A stretch of 64,000 nucleotides of DNA from Pannonibacter sp. XCT-53 (GCF_009915765.1 NZ_JAABLQ010000001.1:1922001-1986000); one strand, 5' to 3'. Positions 16,983 to 26,999 are shown, numbered from the stretch's first letter. Program-made: numbers and translations. Notes: generated from the sequence alone by a model not told the origin.

Positions 16983-17935
16983 CCCGCACGATTGTTGCAT
17001 CCGCCACCAAGGAAATCGTCATCGGCTTTGACCAGCCGTTCTGCGTCATCGGTGAGCGCATCAACCCGACGGGCCGCAAGAAGCTGGCGGCCGAGATGAT
17101 CGAAGGCAACTTCGACACGGTGATCAAGGACGCGCTGGCCCAGGTGGCCGCCGGCGCGACCATGCTTGACATCAATGCCGGCGTGACAGCGGTCAATCCG
17201 AACGAGACGGAACCGCCGCTCCTCGTCAAGACTCTCGAGATCGTTCAGGGACTTGTCGACATTCCCTTGTCCATCGATTCATCCGTGACGGCTGCCATCG
17301 AGGCGGGCCTGAAGGTGGCCAGGGGCCGGCCGCTGGTCAATTCGGTCACCGGCGAGGACGAGAAGCTCGAGGCGATCCTGCCGCTCGTCAAGAAGTACAA
17401 CGTGCCGGTGGTGGCGATCTCCAACGACGAGACCGGCATTTCCGAGGATCCGGACGTGCGCTTCGCGGTTGCCAGGAAGATCGTGGAACGGGCGGCCGAC
17501 TATGGCATTCCGGCCTGCGACATCGTGGTCGACCCTCTGGTGATGCCGATCGGGGCGATGGGAACGGCGGGACGCCAGGTGTTCCATCTCCTGCGCCGAC
17601 TGCGCGAGGAGCTGAAGGTGAACACCACCTGCGGCCTCTCCAACATCTCCTTCGGCCTGCCGCATCGCCACGGCATCAACTCGGCCTTCATCCCGATGGT
17701 GATCGCCAGCGGCATGACCAGCGCCATCATGAACCCCTGCCGGCCGCAGGAGATGGAAATGGTGCGCGCGGGGAATGTGCTTGCCGGCAATGACCCCAAC
17801 TGTCAGGAATGGATCATGAATTACCGCGACTACAAGCCCGGCGGGGCCGAAGGCGCGACCGCCGGACCAGAAGCCCCCGCTGCAGGCGCGTCGCGCCGGC
17901 GCGGTGGACGCGAGGCTCGCCTGCGGCAGGGGTGA
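16979..17935 (+). CDS. Methyltetrahydrofolate:corrinoid protein methyltransferase (pterin-binding family)
   Basis: 318 residues, start overlapping the MetF-like stop. TIM-barrel pterin-binding enzyme: FCVIGERINPTGRKKLAAEM (~22-41), LDINAGVTAVNPNE, LSIDSSV, VNSVTGED, DPLVMPIGAMG and GLSNISFGLPHRHGIN, as in AcsE/MtgA-type proteins. It would move the methyl group from the methylated corrinoid protein to THF. The last ~30 residues (from GGAEGATAGPEA on) are an Ala/Gly/Arg-rich tail outside the family core. Part of the 14261-20415 operon. Confidence 0.9.
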   Translation: MTRTIVASATKEIVIGFDQPFCVIGERINPTGRKKLAAEMIEGNFDTVIKDALAQVAAGATMLDINAGVTAVNPNETEPPLLVKTLEIVQGLVDIPLSIDSSVTAAIEAGLKVARGRPLVNSVTGEDEKLEAILPLVKKYNVPVVAISNDETGISEDPDVRFAVARKIVERAADYGIPACDIVVDPLVMPIGAMGTAGRQVFHLLRRLREELKVNTTCGLSNISFGLPHRHGINSAFIPMVIASGMTSAIMNPCRPQEMEMVRAGNVLAGNDPNCQEWIMNYRDYKPGGAEGATAGPEAPAAGASRRRGGREARLRQG

Positions 17936-17975
17936 GCCCGGCTCCCCTGTCTCCCCGCTGCCGGCCGGAGTGATC

Positions 17976-18317
17976 ATGTCCCGTTCCAAGCAGTTCACCC
18001 ATGATCTGGCCAGCCTGTGGTTTCAGGCCCCGCTCGTCATTGCCCTGCGCACGCAGGCGATGATGCTGGCGGCCGCCACCGGCTCCACCCGCGAGAACGC
18101 CGAGATGGGCCGCATGATCGGCGAGAAGGCCGCCGCCATGGTTGAAGGCACGCTGGCCGCGCAGCAGGCCATGGCCCTGCAGGCGACCCGCGCGATGACC
18201 CAGGTGGCGCTTGGCCGCAAGCCGGCGGCCCTGACGCCCGAACCCATCGCCCATGCGGCGATGAAGCCCTTTGCCAAGCGCGTGCGCGCCAACACCCGGC
18301 GGCTGACCAAGACCTGA
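17976..18317 (+). CDS. Small helical protein of unknown function in the corrinoid operon
   Basis: 113 residues from ATG 17976. Predominantly helical and rich in Met, Ala and Gln (ALRTQAMMLAAATG, GEKAAAMVEGTLAAQQAMA), with a basic C-terminus (AKRVRANTRRLTKT). The overall pattern (a FTHDLASLWFQAPLVIALR start followed by amphipathic helices) recalls phasin-like proteins, but I recognise no definite family. It sits between the methyl-THF methyltransferase and the ASKHA activator, in the same direction and closely spaced, so it is probably co-expressed. A small helper or scaffold of the methyl-transfer complex is one reading. Confidence 0.65.
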   Translation: MSRSKQFTHDLASLWFQAPLVIALRTQAMMLAAATGSTRENAEMGRMIGEKAAAMVEGTLAAQQAMALQATRAMTQVALGRKPAALTPEPIAHAAMKPFAKRVRANTRRLTKT

Positions 18318-18345
18318 CACCGCCCGAACGCACCTCGAGGACACC

Positions 18346-20415
18346 TTGAACGACAGCCTGCCGACGCCAGCCCCCGGTTCTTCCTCCTCGCCTGCCGCGC
18401 CGCAGGCCACCGCCCGCGTGGTGTTCCAGCCAAGCGGGCGGCGTGGCACGTTCGATATCGGCACGCCGCTGCTGGATGCTGCCAGGGCGCTCGGGGTGTA
18501 CGTGGAATCGGTCTGCGGCGGGCGCGGCATTTGTGGCAAGTGCCAGTGCTCGGTGTCGGAGGGCCAGTTCGCCAAGGAGGGCCTGACCAGCGCCGCCGGG
18601 CACCTGGCGCCGGCGACCGACAAGGAAAGCCGCTACGCCGAGCTGCGCGGGCTGGCCAGTGACCGGCGCCTGTCCTGCCAGGCGAAGATCCTCGGCGATC
18701 TCGTCATCGACGTGCCGACCGAGGCCCAGACCAACCGGCAGATCGTGCGCAAGCGCGCCGAGATCCGCCATATCGATCCCGATCCGGCCGTCCGCCTCGT
18801 CACCGTGCGGGTTGAGGAGCCGGACATGGAAACCCCGCGCGGTGATGCCGACCGCCTGCGCGAGGCGCTTGAAGCGGCCTCCGGCCTTGTCGGCCTGCGC
18901 TTCGATCCGCCGCTGCTGGCGAGCGTCCAGACCGTCCTGCGCAAGGGACAGTGGCAGGTGACGGCCGCGCTTTATGACGACGCGGGCGAGCCGCCGCTGG
19001 TCATCGGCCTGTGGCCCGGCGAGAAGACCACCGCCTATGGCCTTGCCGTCGACATCGGCTCGACCACCATCGCCGCGCATCTGTGCGACCTGACGACCGG
19101 CCGCACCGTGTCCTCCGCCGGCACGTCCAATCCACAGATCCGCTTCGGCGAGGATCTGATGTCGCGCGTCTCCTATGTGCAGATGAACCCGGCGCGCCTG
19201 CCGGACCTCACCCGCACCGTGCGCGAGGCGATCAACGCGCTGGTCGGCAAGCTTGTCGCAGACGTCGGCGCGAGCCGCAGCGATGTGCTCAACGCCACCT
19301 TCGTCGGCAATCCGGTGATGCATCACCTGTTCCTCGGCATCGACCCGACGGAGCTCGGCGGCGCGCCCTTTGCACTCGCCGTCTCCGACGCGCTGACGCT
19401 GCCCGCCCGCGATCTGGCGCTGGAGCTGGCGGCGGGCGCGCGCGTCTACATGCTGCCCTGCATCGCCGGCCATGTCGGTGCCGACGCGGCCGCAGCAACG
19501 CTGGCCGAGGCGCCGGGCAAGGGCGAGGCGCTGACGCTTCTCGTCGACATCGGCACCAATGCGGAAATCGTGCTGGGCAACCGCGACCGGCTGCTCGCTG
19601 CCTCCTCCCCCACCGGCCCCGCCTTCGAGGGCGCGGAGATCACCTGCGGCCAGCGCGCCGCCCCCGGCGCCATCGAGCGCATCCGCATCGACCGGGTGAC
19701 GCTGGAGCCGCGCTTCAAGGTCATCGGGCTGGACGAATGGTCGGACGAGCCGGGCTTTGCCGAGAAGGTGGACCAGGTCGGCGTCACCGGCATCTGCGGC
19801 TCGGGCATCATCGAGGCGGTGGCGGAGATGTATCTCTCAGGCCTCATCAACGAGGACGGCGTCATCGACGGGGCAATGGCCGAACGCACGGCGCGGATCG
19901 TGCCGAACGGGCGCACCTACAGCTATGTCATCGCCGGTGACGGCATTGCGATCACCATCACCCAGACCGACATCCGCTCGATCCAGCTCGCCAAGGCCGC
20001 GCTCTATGCCGGCGTGAAGCTGCTCTCCGACAAGCTCGGCAATCCGCCCATCGACCGGATCCGTCTCGCCGGTGCCTTCGGCAGCTACATCGACCCGATG
20101 TATGCCATGGTCATCGGCCTCATTCCGGATTGCGATCTCGACGCGGTCAGCGGGGTGGGCAATGCCGCCGGCACCGGCGCGCGCATGGCCCTCCTCAGCC
20201 GCAAGCACCGGCGCGAGGTGGAAGAGATCGTGCGCGGCATCGAGAAGATCGAGACCGCGCTGGAGCCCGATTTCCAGGCGCATTTCGTCAATGCCATGGC
20301 CCTGCCGAACAAGGCCGATCCGTTCGAGAAACTCCGCGCCGCCGTGGCCCTGCCGGAGCCGAAAGGCGGCGGCGACGGCCCCGACGGCGGCCGCCGGAGA
20401 CGGCGGCGGGGGTGA
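18346..20415 (+). CDS. [2Fe-2S] ferredoxin-ASKHA reductive activator of corrinoid protein (RACo/RamA-like)
   Basis: 689 residues, TTG start preceded by GAGG five bases upstream. N-terminal ferredoxin domain with Cys57, Cys63, Cys66, Cys68 (GICGKCQC) and Cys111 (RLSCQAK) for a [2Fe-2S] cluster. A linker follows, and from ~225 a DUF4445/ASKHA ATPase: AVDIGSTTIAAHL, ATFVGNPVMHHLF, LLVDIGTNAEIVLG and GICGSGIIEAVAEMYLSG. Such proteins use ATP to drive reduction of inactive Co(II) corrinoid to Co(I). The electron donor is not shown. The last ~16 residues are Gly/Arg-rich (GGDGPDGGRRRRRRG). The convergent bmt gene ends only 4 bases away. Confidence 0.9.
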   Translation: MNDSLPTPAPGSSSSPAAPQATARVVFQPSGRRGTFDIGTPLLDAARALGVYVESVCGGRGICGKCQCSVSEGQFAKEGLTSAAGHLAPATDKESRYAELRGLASDRRLSCQAKILGDLVIDVPTEAQTNRQIVRKRAEIRHIDPDPAVRLVTVRVEEPDMETPRGDADRLREALEAASGLVGLRFDPPLLASVQTVLRKGQWQVTAALYDDAGEPPLVIGLWPGEKTTAYGLAVDIGSTTIAAHLCDLTTGRTVSSAGTSNPQIRFGEDLMSRVSYVQMNPARLPDLTRTVREAINALVGKLVADVGASRSDVLNATFVGNPVMHHLFLGIDPTELGGAPFALAVSDALTLPARDLALELAAGARVYMLPCIAGHVGADAAAATLAEAPGKGEALTLLVDIGTNAEIVLGNRDRLLAASSPTGPAFEGAEITCGQRAAPGAIERIRIDRVTLEPRFKVIGLDEWSDEPGFAEKVDQVGVTGICGSGIIEAVAEMYLSGLINEDGVIDGAMAERTARIVPNGRTYSYVIAGDGIAITITQTDIRSIQLAKAALYAGVKLLSDKLGNPPIDRIRLAGAFGSYIDPMYAMVIGLIPDCDLDAVSGVGNAAGTGARMALLSRKHRREVEEIVRGIEKIETALEPDFQAHFVNAMALPNKADPFEKLRAAVALPEPKGGGDGPDGGRRRRRRG

Positions 20416-20419
20416 AGGA

Positions 20420-21430
<1,011 letters not shown>

Positions 21431-21674
21431 GATCGTCTTTCCGGGGCTGTTTCGGTGTTCCGGCGCGCTCTCGACCGGCCGCCGCTTGCCCGGACAGCCG
21501 GCCCATCACGGGCACCTTGCCCCAGCATCCCCCACCCCCACCCGCCCCTCAAGCCCGATTGCACCGGCAAGTGTCTGGAAAACGGCTTTTGGGGTGGGGT
21601 GGGGGCGAACCCGGTTCAGGTCGGACAGACTGGCAACCATTGGAAGAGCTCGCCCCGGAGGTCAGGCGCTCTTC

Positions 21675-21823
21675 CTCTCCCCCCTTGAGGGGGAGATGCC
21701 CCCGCCAGGGGGCAGAGGGGGGTGAGCGGCGGTGCGATGATCTCCGGCGCCGGGTCTGCCGAGGCGCTGATACCCCCCCCCTCTGTCTGCTGGCGCAGAC
21801 ATCTCCCCCTCAAGGGGGGAGAG
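21675..21823. repeat. Inverted pair of two-hairpin palindromic repeats (copies A and B)
   Basis: Copy A (21675-21722, plus) and copy B (21773-21823, minus) share an exact 24-base arm (21675-21698 and the reverse complement of 21800-21823). Each copy folds as two hairpins: an 8-bp TCTCCCCC stem with loop CTTGA, then a 7-bp stem with loop GCCA. The second stem differs between copies (TGCCCCC in A, TGTCTGC in B) but pairing is kept on both sides. A third near-identical copy lies at 38236-38282. Confidence 0.85.
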
Positions 21824-22030
21824 GGGCGCCTCGGGGCATGTCCAGGTGGCAGGGAGCTGGCGTTGTGCGGAGGCTGGATGACCTTGTCGCAGCGCTTGAC
21901 CTCCCCTCCCCCTCGTGGGGGCGGAAGGCGGGACGAGACCTGTGGCTCGGTCCAGGAAGAGTTAAGGGTGGGGGCTCGGCACAACGAGGACTTAGTTGCG
22001 AGGAATGGACGAGACCCGCGCGCTGGCTTT
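21824..22030. other. Non-coding stretch between the palindromic repeats and the AT-rich island
   Basis: With 21431-21674 and the repeat block, this makes a long gap after the bmt start. I see no supported gene in 21431-22030. 21431-21530 should hold the bmt promoter on the minus strand. Composition changes from GC-rich to AT-rich at about 22050. Confidence 0.5.
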
Positions 22031-22237
22031 ATGGGATGGAGCAGCTTCAGGACAATTCAAAGCGGAAACCGAATCTTTGATTCTAAACGCCAACTTGAAT
22101 TAACTAAATTGCATTGGATGTTTAAAGCTCAATGCTTCCACCAAGAATGTGAAAACTTAATGCCAGAGATCCGGTCAGCCACCCAATTGCTCCAGACCTA
22201 CAACTACGACTGCCCGAATCTGGGGATTACCGAATGA
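22031..22237 (+). CDS. Possible small protein upstream of the ApeA-like gene
   Basis: 68 codons from ATG 22031, or 39 codons from ATG 22118 (MFKAQCFHQECENLMPEI). The base composition is AT-rich like the defence gene and unlike the chromosome, and the stop lies 19 bases before that gene's GTG. No family recognised. It may be a real small partner, a remnant of a longer gene cut at the island edge, or chance. No strong ribosome binding site before either ATG. Confidence 0.3.
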   Translation: MGWSSFRTIQSGNRIFDSKRQLELTKLHWMFKAQCFHQECENLMPEIRSATQLLQTYNYDCPNLGITE

Positions 22238-24000
22238 AATCTCACAGGAGAAAACAGTGAAACTTGAGAACTTCGAAGAATGGTTCGCCATTCGCCCAAA
22301 TCATAGCGATGACGGTGATCACCTAACCGGACGTCTCACATTTGATTTGAACAAAGGAATATCTCTAGAAGCTGTTTGGTTTTCTGGGGGCGCAGCGAAC
22401 CGAAGCACCCCTCTCACTAACAGCCAGACATTGACGGGATGGCTAGACTACCAGCGTCGCGCCACACTCATTCAACCTTGGGTACAGAGCGCTGGGGGCT
22501 TTAGCATAGGTTTGAATACGCCAGTAATGCGGGAACGCCGGCGGTTTATCGCCAGTGCCCTTATCAAGAATGTCTTCTTGGATGATATCCGCTCCACAAT
22601 CTTCACAGGGCTAGAGGTCGAACATCCTGCATTTCATGCTTGGGTCAATCCTCGCCTTGTTAATAGCGACTGGACCCAAAATGAACACACAGATTTTCCG
22701 ATTCTTTCTGTTGATGTTCAGCCACCTCAGAAACGCATTTTTGAACTAGCCGACGGGACGCAGGCAGAAGTCATTAGCATGACCAGTGTCCCCAGTAGCA
22801 AAAGTATAACGTTGGAAGAAAGAACTGTTTTAAGGCTGAGGTTCTCCCAGCCGGTCGCCTTTGATACAATCACTCGCATGGCATGGCGCATTACTGCTCT
22901 TTTCGAATTTTTAATTGGCGCACGAGTGCAGGCACCGGTCTACCGTATGCCCACGACCAACAAACAATCGTGGAATAACGAGGAACGCGAAGTCGTCGCT
23001 GAGTATTGGTACCAACCCGTTTCGCGAAAAAAACGCTACGAAAATCCTCCAGATATACACCATCTATTTACATTCGAAGAACGCTCTCCTGCTTCCCTAA
23101 AGACATTATTGAATCACATTACCGGCTCCAGTGACGAGCTTATCTTCTTGGCCGATCAAATTCAGAGCGTGGAAGATCACGATCTGTACCTTACTCAAGG
23201 CTATCTTGAAATTATAGGCTGCTTAGAGGCTTTTGACGAGCGCACATTCGGCTCAGGAGCAGACCCAAATTTTAAGAGCCAACTGAAAAACTTGAAGGAG
23301 TTGGTCGAGAACCATGGTTCGGAAGATGATAGAACCCTTTTTAATCGCATAGCGGGCACAGCTTCGAATAGATTTTCCCTTGTCAAACGTCTGGAGCGCC
23401 TTCATCGGATGTGGAACGAAGATGGATTTCGTGGAGCGCCAGACCTTACGCGCGTCCGTGATTTGCGGAACATCGTCCCTCATGGGAGAGGACTGGAAAT
23501 GTCCAGTGAGATTGCACAGGAGATGATTTCGTTCTTGAGCTATCTCACAGCGTTAGGTCGCTATCACGTGATGAAGGTGCTTGGTTTCACCGGAGATCAG
23601 ATCGGCGACGCGTTTTTACGGCAACCACATCGCTATGGAATGTTCGCCCCCCAGAAAATGTCCCCTTCGTATGAAGGGAATAAACCCAAGATTGGTGAAT
23701 AATCTGCTCACTTAACCTTCACGCGCGTCAATGACTTAACGGCTTTCATCGGTCTTCGGCGAATGTTTCATTTGCCCAGATGCGGGTGTCCGGTGTTGTA
23801 ATGGACAAGCCAGACATCCAGGTCGACCTACATAGCGCCGTCGTTGTCTTAGAACGTCACGCGGAGGCTATTGCCGCTGCAGCCTTATGTAAACACCTGC
23901 GACTGCGAGACACTCACGGATCACATCTGAGAGAGCAGCTAAAGCTCTTGCTCAATGCTAGGCCAATGACCGCAGAAGTGGCACAAGTTCGGCGGCAAAA
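22050..24000. mobile_element. AT-rich accessory island without recognisable mobility genes
   Basis: The sequence changes abruptly from GC-rich to AT-rich at about 22050 and returns to GC-rich near 24000-24060. It carries only the ApeA-like gene and two doubtful small ORFs. No integrase, transposase or terminal repeats were found. The palindromic repeat pair at 21675-21823 lies just outside the left edge. Confidence 0.6.
22257..23702 (+). CDS. ApeA-like HEPN-domain protein (probable antiphage defence RNase)
   Basis: 481 residues, GTG start with AGGAG at 22246-22250. The N-terminal ~200 residues resemble the ApeA N-terminal domain type (opening EEWFAI, then RLTFDLNKGISLEAVWF). The C-terminal half is helical and ends in a HEPN-type site, with Arg404 and His409 in LRNIVPHGRG (R-x4-H). 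ApeA proteins are single-gene abortive-infection RNases. Codon use and base composition are visibly AT-richer than all neighbours, so recent transfer is likely. It splits bmt from the dimethylglycine dehydrogenase-like gene. Confidence 0.7.
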   Translation: MKLENFEEWFAIRPNHSDDGDHLTGRLTFDLNKGISLEAVWFSGGAANRSTPLTNSQTLTGWLDYQRRATLIQPWVQSAGGFSIGLNTPVMRERRRFIASALIKNVFLDDIRSTIFTGLEVEHPAFHAWVNPRLVNSDWTQNEHTDFPILSVDVQPPQKRIFELADGTQAEVISMTSVPSSKSITLEERTVLRLRFSQPVAFDTITRMAWRITALFEFLIGARVQAPVYRMPTTNKQSWNNEEREVVAEYWYQPVSRKKRYENPPDIHHLFTFEERSPASLKTLLNHITGSSDELIFLADQIQSVEDHDLYLTQGYLEIIGCLEAFDERTFGSGADPNFKSQLKNLKELVENHGSEDDRTLFNRIAGTASNRFSLVKRLERLHRMWNEDGFRGAPDLTRVRDLRNIVPHGRGLEMSSEIAQEMISFLSYLTALGRYHVMKVLGFTGDQIGDAFLRQPHRYGMFAPQKMSPSYEGNKPKIGE

Positions 24001-24052
24001 TGCTTCTCTTCCCCCTCACTGGGTCGTGCCAGGAGCGTCTGAGGCCAAGTGA
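23801..24052 (+). CDS. Small hypothetical protein at the right edge of the AT-rich island
   Basis: 83 codons from ATG 23801 (MDKPDIQVDLHSAVVVLERHAEAIAAAALCKH), or 90 from ATG 23780. Helical, with HLREQLKLLLNARPMTAEVAQVRRQ; no family recognised. It lies 98 bases after the ApeA-like gene on the same strand and ends 54 bases before the convergent flavoprotein stop. Composition is intermediate between island and chromosome. No clear Shine-Dalgarno. Confidence 0.4.
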   Translation: MDKPDIQVDLHSAVVVLERHAEAIAAAALCKHLRLRDTHGSHLREQLKLLLNARPMTAEVAQVRRQNASLPPHWVVPGASEAK

Positions 24053-24106
24053 TGCTGGCCCGCCCCCTGCCCCGACGGGCAGAGGCCGTGAGCCGCCGAC
24101 GGGCGA

Positions 24107-26668
24107 TCAGCTGCGCGGCTTCAGGTTTTCCGGGTCGTAGAGCGGCTTGTAGCCCACGGCGGCGACCTCGACGGGGAAGCTTTCGTTGAAATATTCGACG
24201 GTCAGCTTGCGGCCGACCTCGCAATAGTCTGCCGGCAGATAGGCGAGCGCGATGTTGGCGCCGATGGTCGGTCCATAGGCGACGGAGGTGGTGTAGGAGC
24301 GGCGGCCGAGGCTGTCGACGAGGACCGCGCCGGTCAACGGGTCCACCACCGGCATCGAGCCGACGGGATAGCGGGCGACGCCTGCGGCATCGACATTGTC
24401 GGTCATCACCAGCGTGCAGAGCATGGCCGGCTGCCTGTCGCGCGCCTTGTACTCCAGGTGCTTGGCCTTGCCGCGGAAATCGGCCTCCTTCACCTTCGGA
24501 CGGGCAAGATCGGCCTCGATCAGGTTGTACTGGGTGAGGAGATCGGCGTTCTGCAGCCGCAGACTCTTTTCCATGCGGCGGGAGTTGGCGTAGGTCTCGA
24601 CGCCGAAGGCCATGATGCCGGCGGCCTGCAGCGCGTCCCAGACGGCGAGGCCGTCCTCGTATTTCATGTGCAGTTCCCAGCCCTGCTCGCCGACATAGGA
24701 AATGCGGAAGGCGGAGACGGTCTTGCCGGCGATCTCGATCGGCTTGATGGCGGCGAAGGCGAAGTTTTCCGGGTCGAGCCCGGCCGGGTCGGCCACCACC
24801 TGCTTCAGCTTGGCCCGGGCGTTGGGGCCCCAGACGCCGATGGTGACATAGGCTTCCGAGACATCCGTGACGGTGACGGTGAAGCCCTTGTCCTCGGCGG
24901 TGCGCTTCACGTAGTGGAAATCGCGCGGACCGGCGTCGGCGCCGTCGATGATGCGGCAGCGGTCGGCCATGCGGATCACGGTGAGGTCGGCGCGAACCAT
25001 GCCCTCGTCATCGAGGAAATGGGTGTAGATGCCCTTGCCGATGTTGGCATCGCCGCCGATCTTGGCCGCGCAAAGCCATTCCATCAGCTCCACATGATCC
25101 GGCCCTTCCACGTCGAAGATGTAGAAGTGGCTGAGATTGACCATGCCGCAATCCTCGCTCATGGCGAGATGCTCGGCGTTGGAGACGCGCCAGAAGTGGC
25201 GGTTGTCCCATTCGTTGGCGCGCACCGGCACCCGGTCGCCATATTTCTCAAGAAGATGCTCGTTGGCCTTGTAGCCATGGGCACGCTCCCAGCCGCCCAG
25301 CTCCATGAAATAGCCGCCCAGCGCCACCTCGCGCTCATAGAAGGGCGAGCGCTTGACGTTGCGGCCCGTCGCATAGGGCTCGCGGGTGTGGACGGCCGGA
25401 TAGTAGATCTTCTGGGCGGCTTCATAGCAGCGGCCCTCGATGAACTTCTCCGTGAGCTGATGCTTGTAGAAGCGCGAATAGTCGATGGAATTGTGGTCGA
25501 TGGCGGTGCGCCCGTCGGTGATCCAGTCGGCGATCAGCTTGCCGTAGCCCGGGCCGTCCTTGACCCAGATGGCGACGCAGTACCACAGGCCCCTCACCTT
25601 CTGGCTCTCGCCGCAGGACGGGCCGCCGGCGGCGGAGACCTGCAGCAGGCCGTTGAAGGAATGGCTCTCGTTGTAGCCAAGCTCGGCCAGCACCGGCGTC
25701 AGCTCCATGGCGCGCTCCAGCGGCGCCATCACCTGCTCCAGCTCAAGGTCGCGCTGCGACGGCGACAGGCGGGCCTGGTGCTTTTCCAGAAGGTCGCGCG
25801 GGTGGCACATGCGCGGATTGTCGGTCTCGTAATAGCCCCACTCGATCTGGCCGCCCTCGGTGGTCTTCGGGTCGCCGGTGTCGCGCATGTAGGCAGAGTT
25901 GCCCTGGTCGCGCAGCAGCGGGTAGCCGATTTCCTTGCCCGTGCCCTCGAACTCGTTGAACGGGCCGAAGAAGGTCAGCGGGTGGTCGACCGGCATGACC
26001 GGCAGGTCCTCGCCCACCATCTCGGCAATCAGCCGGCCCCAAAGCCCGGCGCAGACGATGACATGGTCGGCCATGATCGTGCCGCGATGGGTGACGACGC
26101 CCTTGATGCGGCCGCCCTCGACGATCAGCGACTGGGCCGGCGTGTTGGCGAAGGCCTTGAGCTTGCCGCTGGCCTCGCCCTGGTCGACGAGCTTGCCGGC
26201 GACGGTCTGCGAGCGCGGCACGACGAGGCCGGCGTCGGGATCGAACAGGCCGCCCATCACCTGGTCTTCCTCGATGAGGGGGAACAGCGCCTTGATCTCG
26301 GACGGGGAGACGTAATGGGCTCTCGTGCCGAAGGCGCGGGCGGAGGAGAGCTTGCGCTTGACCTCTTCCATCCAGCTGTCGTGGCCCTTGCGCACGACCT
26401 CCAGACCGCCGATGCGGGCGTAGTGGCCCATCTTCTCGAAGAAATCGATGGAGTATTGCGTCGTCCAGACCGACAGGTAGTCGTGGCTGGTGGTGTAGCA
26501 GAAGTCGGAGGCGTGGGCGGTGGAGCCGATGTCGGTGGGGATGCCGGACTTGTCGATGCCGACGATGTCGTCCCAGCCGCGCTCGATCAGGTGATGGGCC
26601 ACCGAGGCGCCGACGATGCCGCCGAGGCCGATGATGACGATCTTTGCCTTCTCGGGAAATGCAGACAT
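24107..26668 (-). CDS. FAD-dependent dimethylglycine/sarcosine dehydrogenase-like protein with GcvT domain
   Basis: 853 residues from ATG 26668. Residues ~1-400 form a DAO-type FAD domain (KIVIIGLGGIVGASVAHHLIERG at 8-30, GSTAHASDFCYTTSHDYLS near 50, where the histidine matches the position used for covalent FAD in the DMGDH family). A linker precedes a C-terminal aminomethyltransferase/GcvT region (~430-850) with GEQGWELHMKYEDGLAVWDAL and YANSRRMEKSLRL. Such enzymes oxidise N-methyl groups and hand formaldehyde to THF as methylene-THF. The divergent partner is the MttB-family gene. Likely substrate is dimethylglycine from betaine; another methylamine is possible. Confidence 0.85.
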   Translation of the reverse strand: MSAFPEKAKIVIIGLGGIVGASVAHHLIERGWDDIVGIDKSGIPTDIGSTAHASDFCYTTSHDYLSVWTTQYSIDFFEKMGHYARIGGLEVVRKGHDSWMEEVKRKLSSARAFGTRAHYVSPSEIKALFPLIEEDQVMGGLFDPDAGLVVPRSQTVAGKLVDQGEASGKLKAFANTPAQSLIVEGGRIKGVVTHRGTIMADHVIVCAGLWGRLIAEMVGEDLPVMPVDHPLTFFGPFNEFEGTGKEIGYPLLRDQGNSAYMRDTGDPKTTEGGQIEWGYYETDNPRMCHPRDLLEKHQARLSPSQRDLELEQVMAPLERAMELTPVLAELGYNESHSFNGLLQVSAAGGPSCGESQKVRGLWYCVAIWVKDGPGYGKLIADWITDGRTAIDHNSIDYSRFYKHQLTEKFIEGRCYEAAQKIYYPAVHTREPYATGRNVKRSPFYEREVALGGYFMELGGWERAHGYKANEHLLEKYGDRVPVRANEWDNRHFWRVSNAEHLAMSEDCGMVNLSHFYIFDVEGPDHVELMEWLCAAKIGGDANIGKGIYTHFLDDEGMVRADLTVIRMADRCRIIDGADAGPRDFHYVKRTAEDKGFTVTVTDVSEAYVTIGVWGPNARAKLKQVVADPAGLDPENFAFAAIKPIEIAGKTVSAFRISYVGEQGWELHMKYEDGLAVWDALQAAGIMAFGVETYANSRRMEKSLRLQNADLLTQYNLIEADLARPKVKEADFRGKAKHLEYKARDRQPAMLCTLVMTDNVDAAGVARYPVGSMPVVDPLTGAVLVDSLGRRSYTTSVAYGPTIGANIALAYLPADYCEVGRKLTVEYFNESFPVEVAAVGYKPLYDPENLKPRS

Positions 26669-26999
26669 TTCGTATCCCTTTTCACTCGCGACCACGCCCC
26701 GGCGCGGCGGCCGGCGGCGAAAGCCCGCAGCCGGCAGGAGGGGCGGCGCGGGTGTCAGATCCATGAGCGGCAGTATCGGGTGCGGCCCGGCGGGCAATTG
26801 GCCTAATTGCGTCATGGCAACATCACGCCGGCGACACGCCATGTCGTTTTCCTGCAAGTGCCCCGGCCATGCACCGGGCTGGGCGGATGCCGCAAATAGA
26901 GTAGCCTGAGACGGTTCCTTGACGGGCTTTTGCTGCCGCCTGGCCGACAGTGGAAGGCACGTTGAAAGCAGCGCAGGATCTTTTCCGGGAGCTCAGCCC
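26669..26999. promoter_or_regulatory. Divergent promoter region of the flavoprotein and MttB-family genes
   Basis: 331 bases between two divergent demethylation genes. GCAATT (26794-26799) and AATTGC (26805-26810) form an inverted repeat with a 5-base spacer, a good operator candidate. TTGACG at 26919-26924 could be a -35 element for the plus-strand gene, but I see no clear -10. No gene supported here. Confidence 0.45.
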
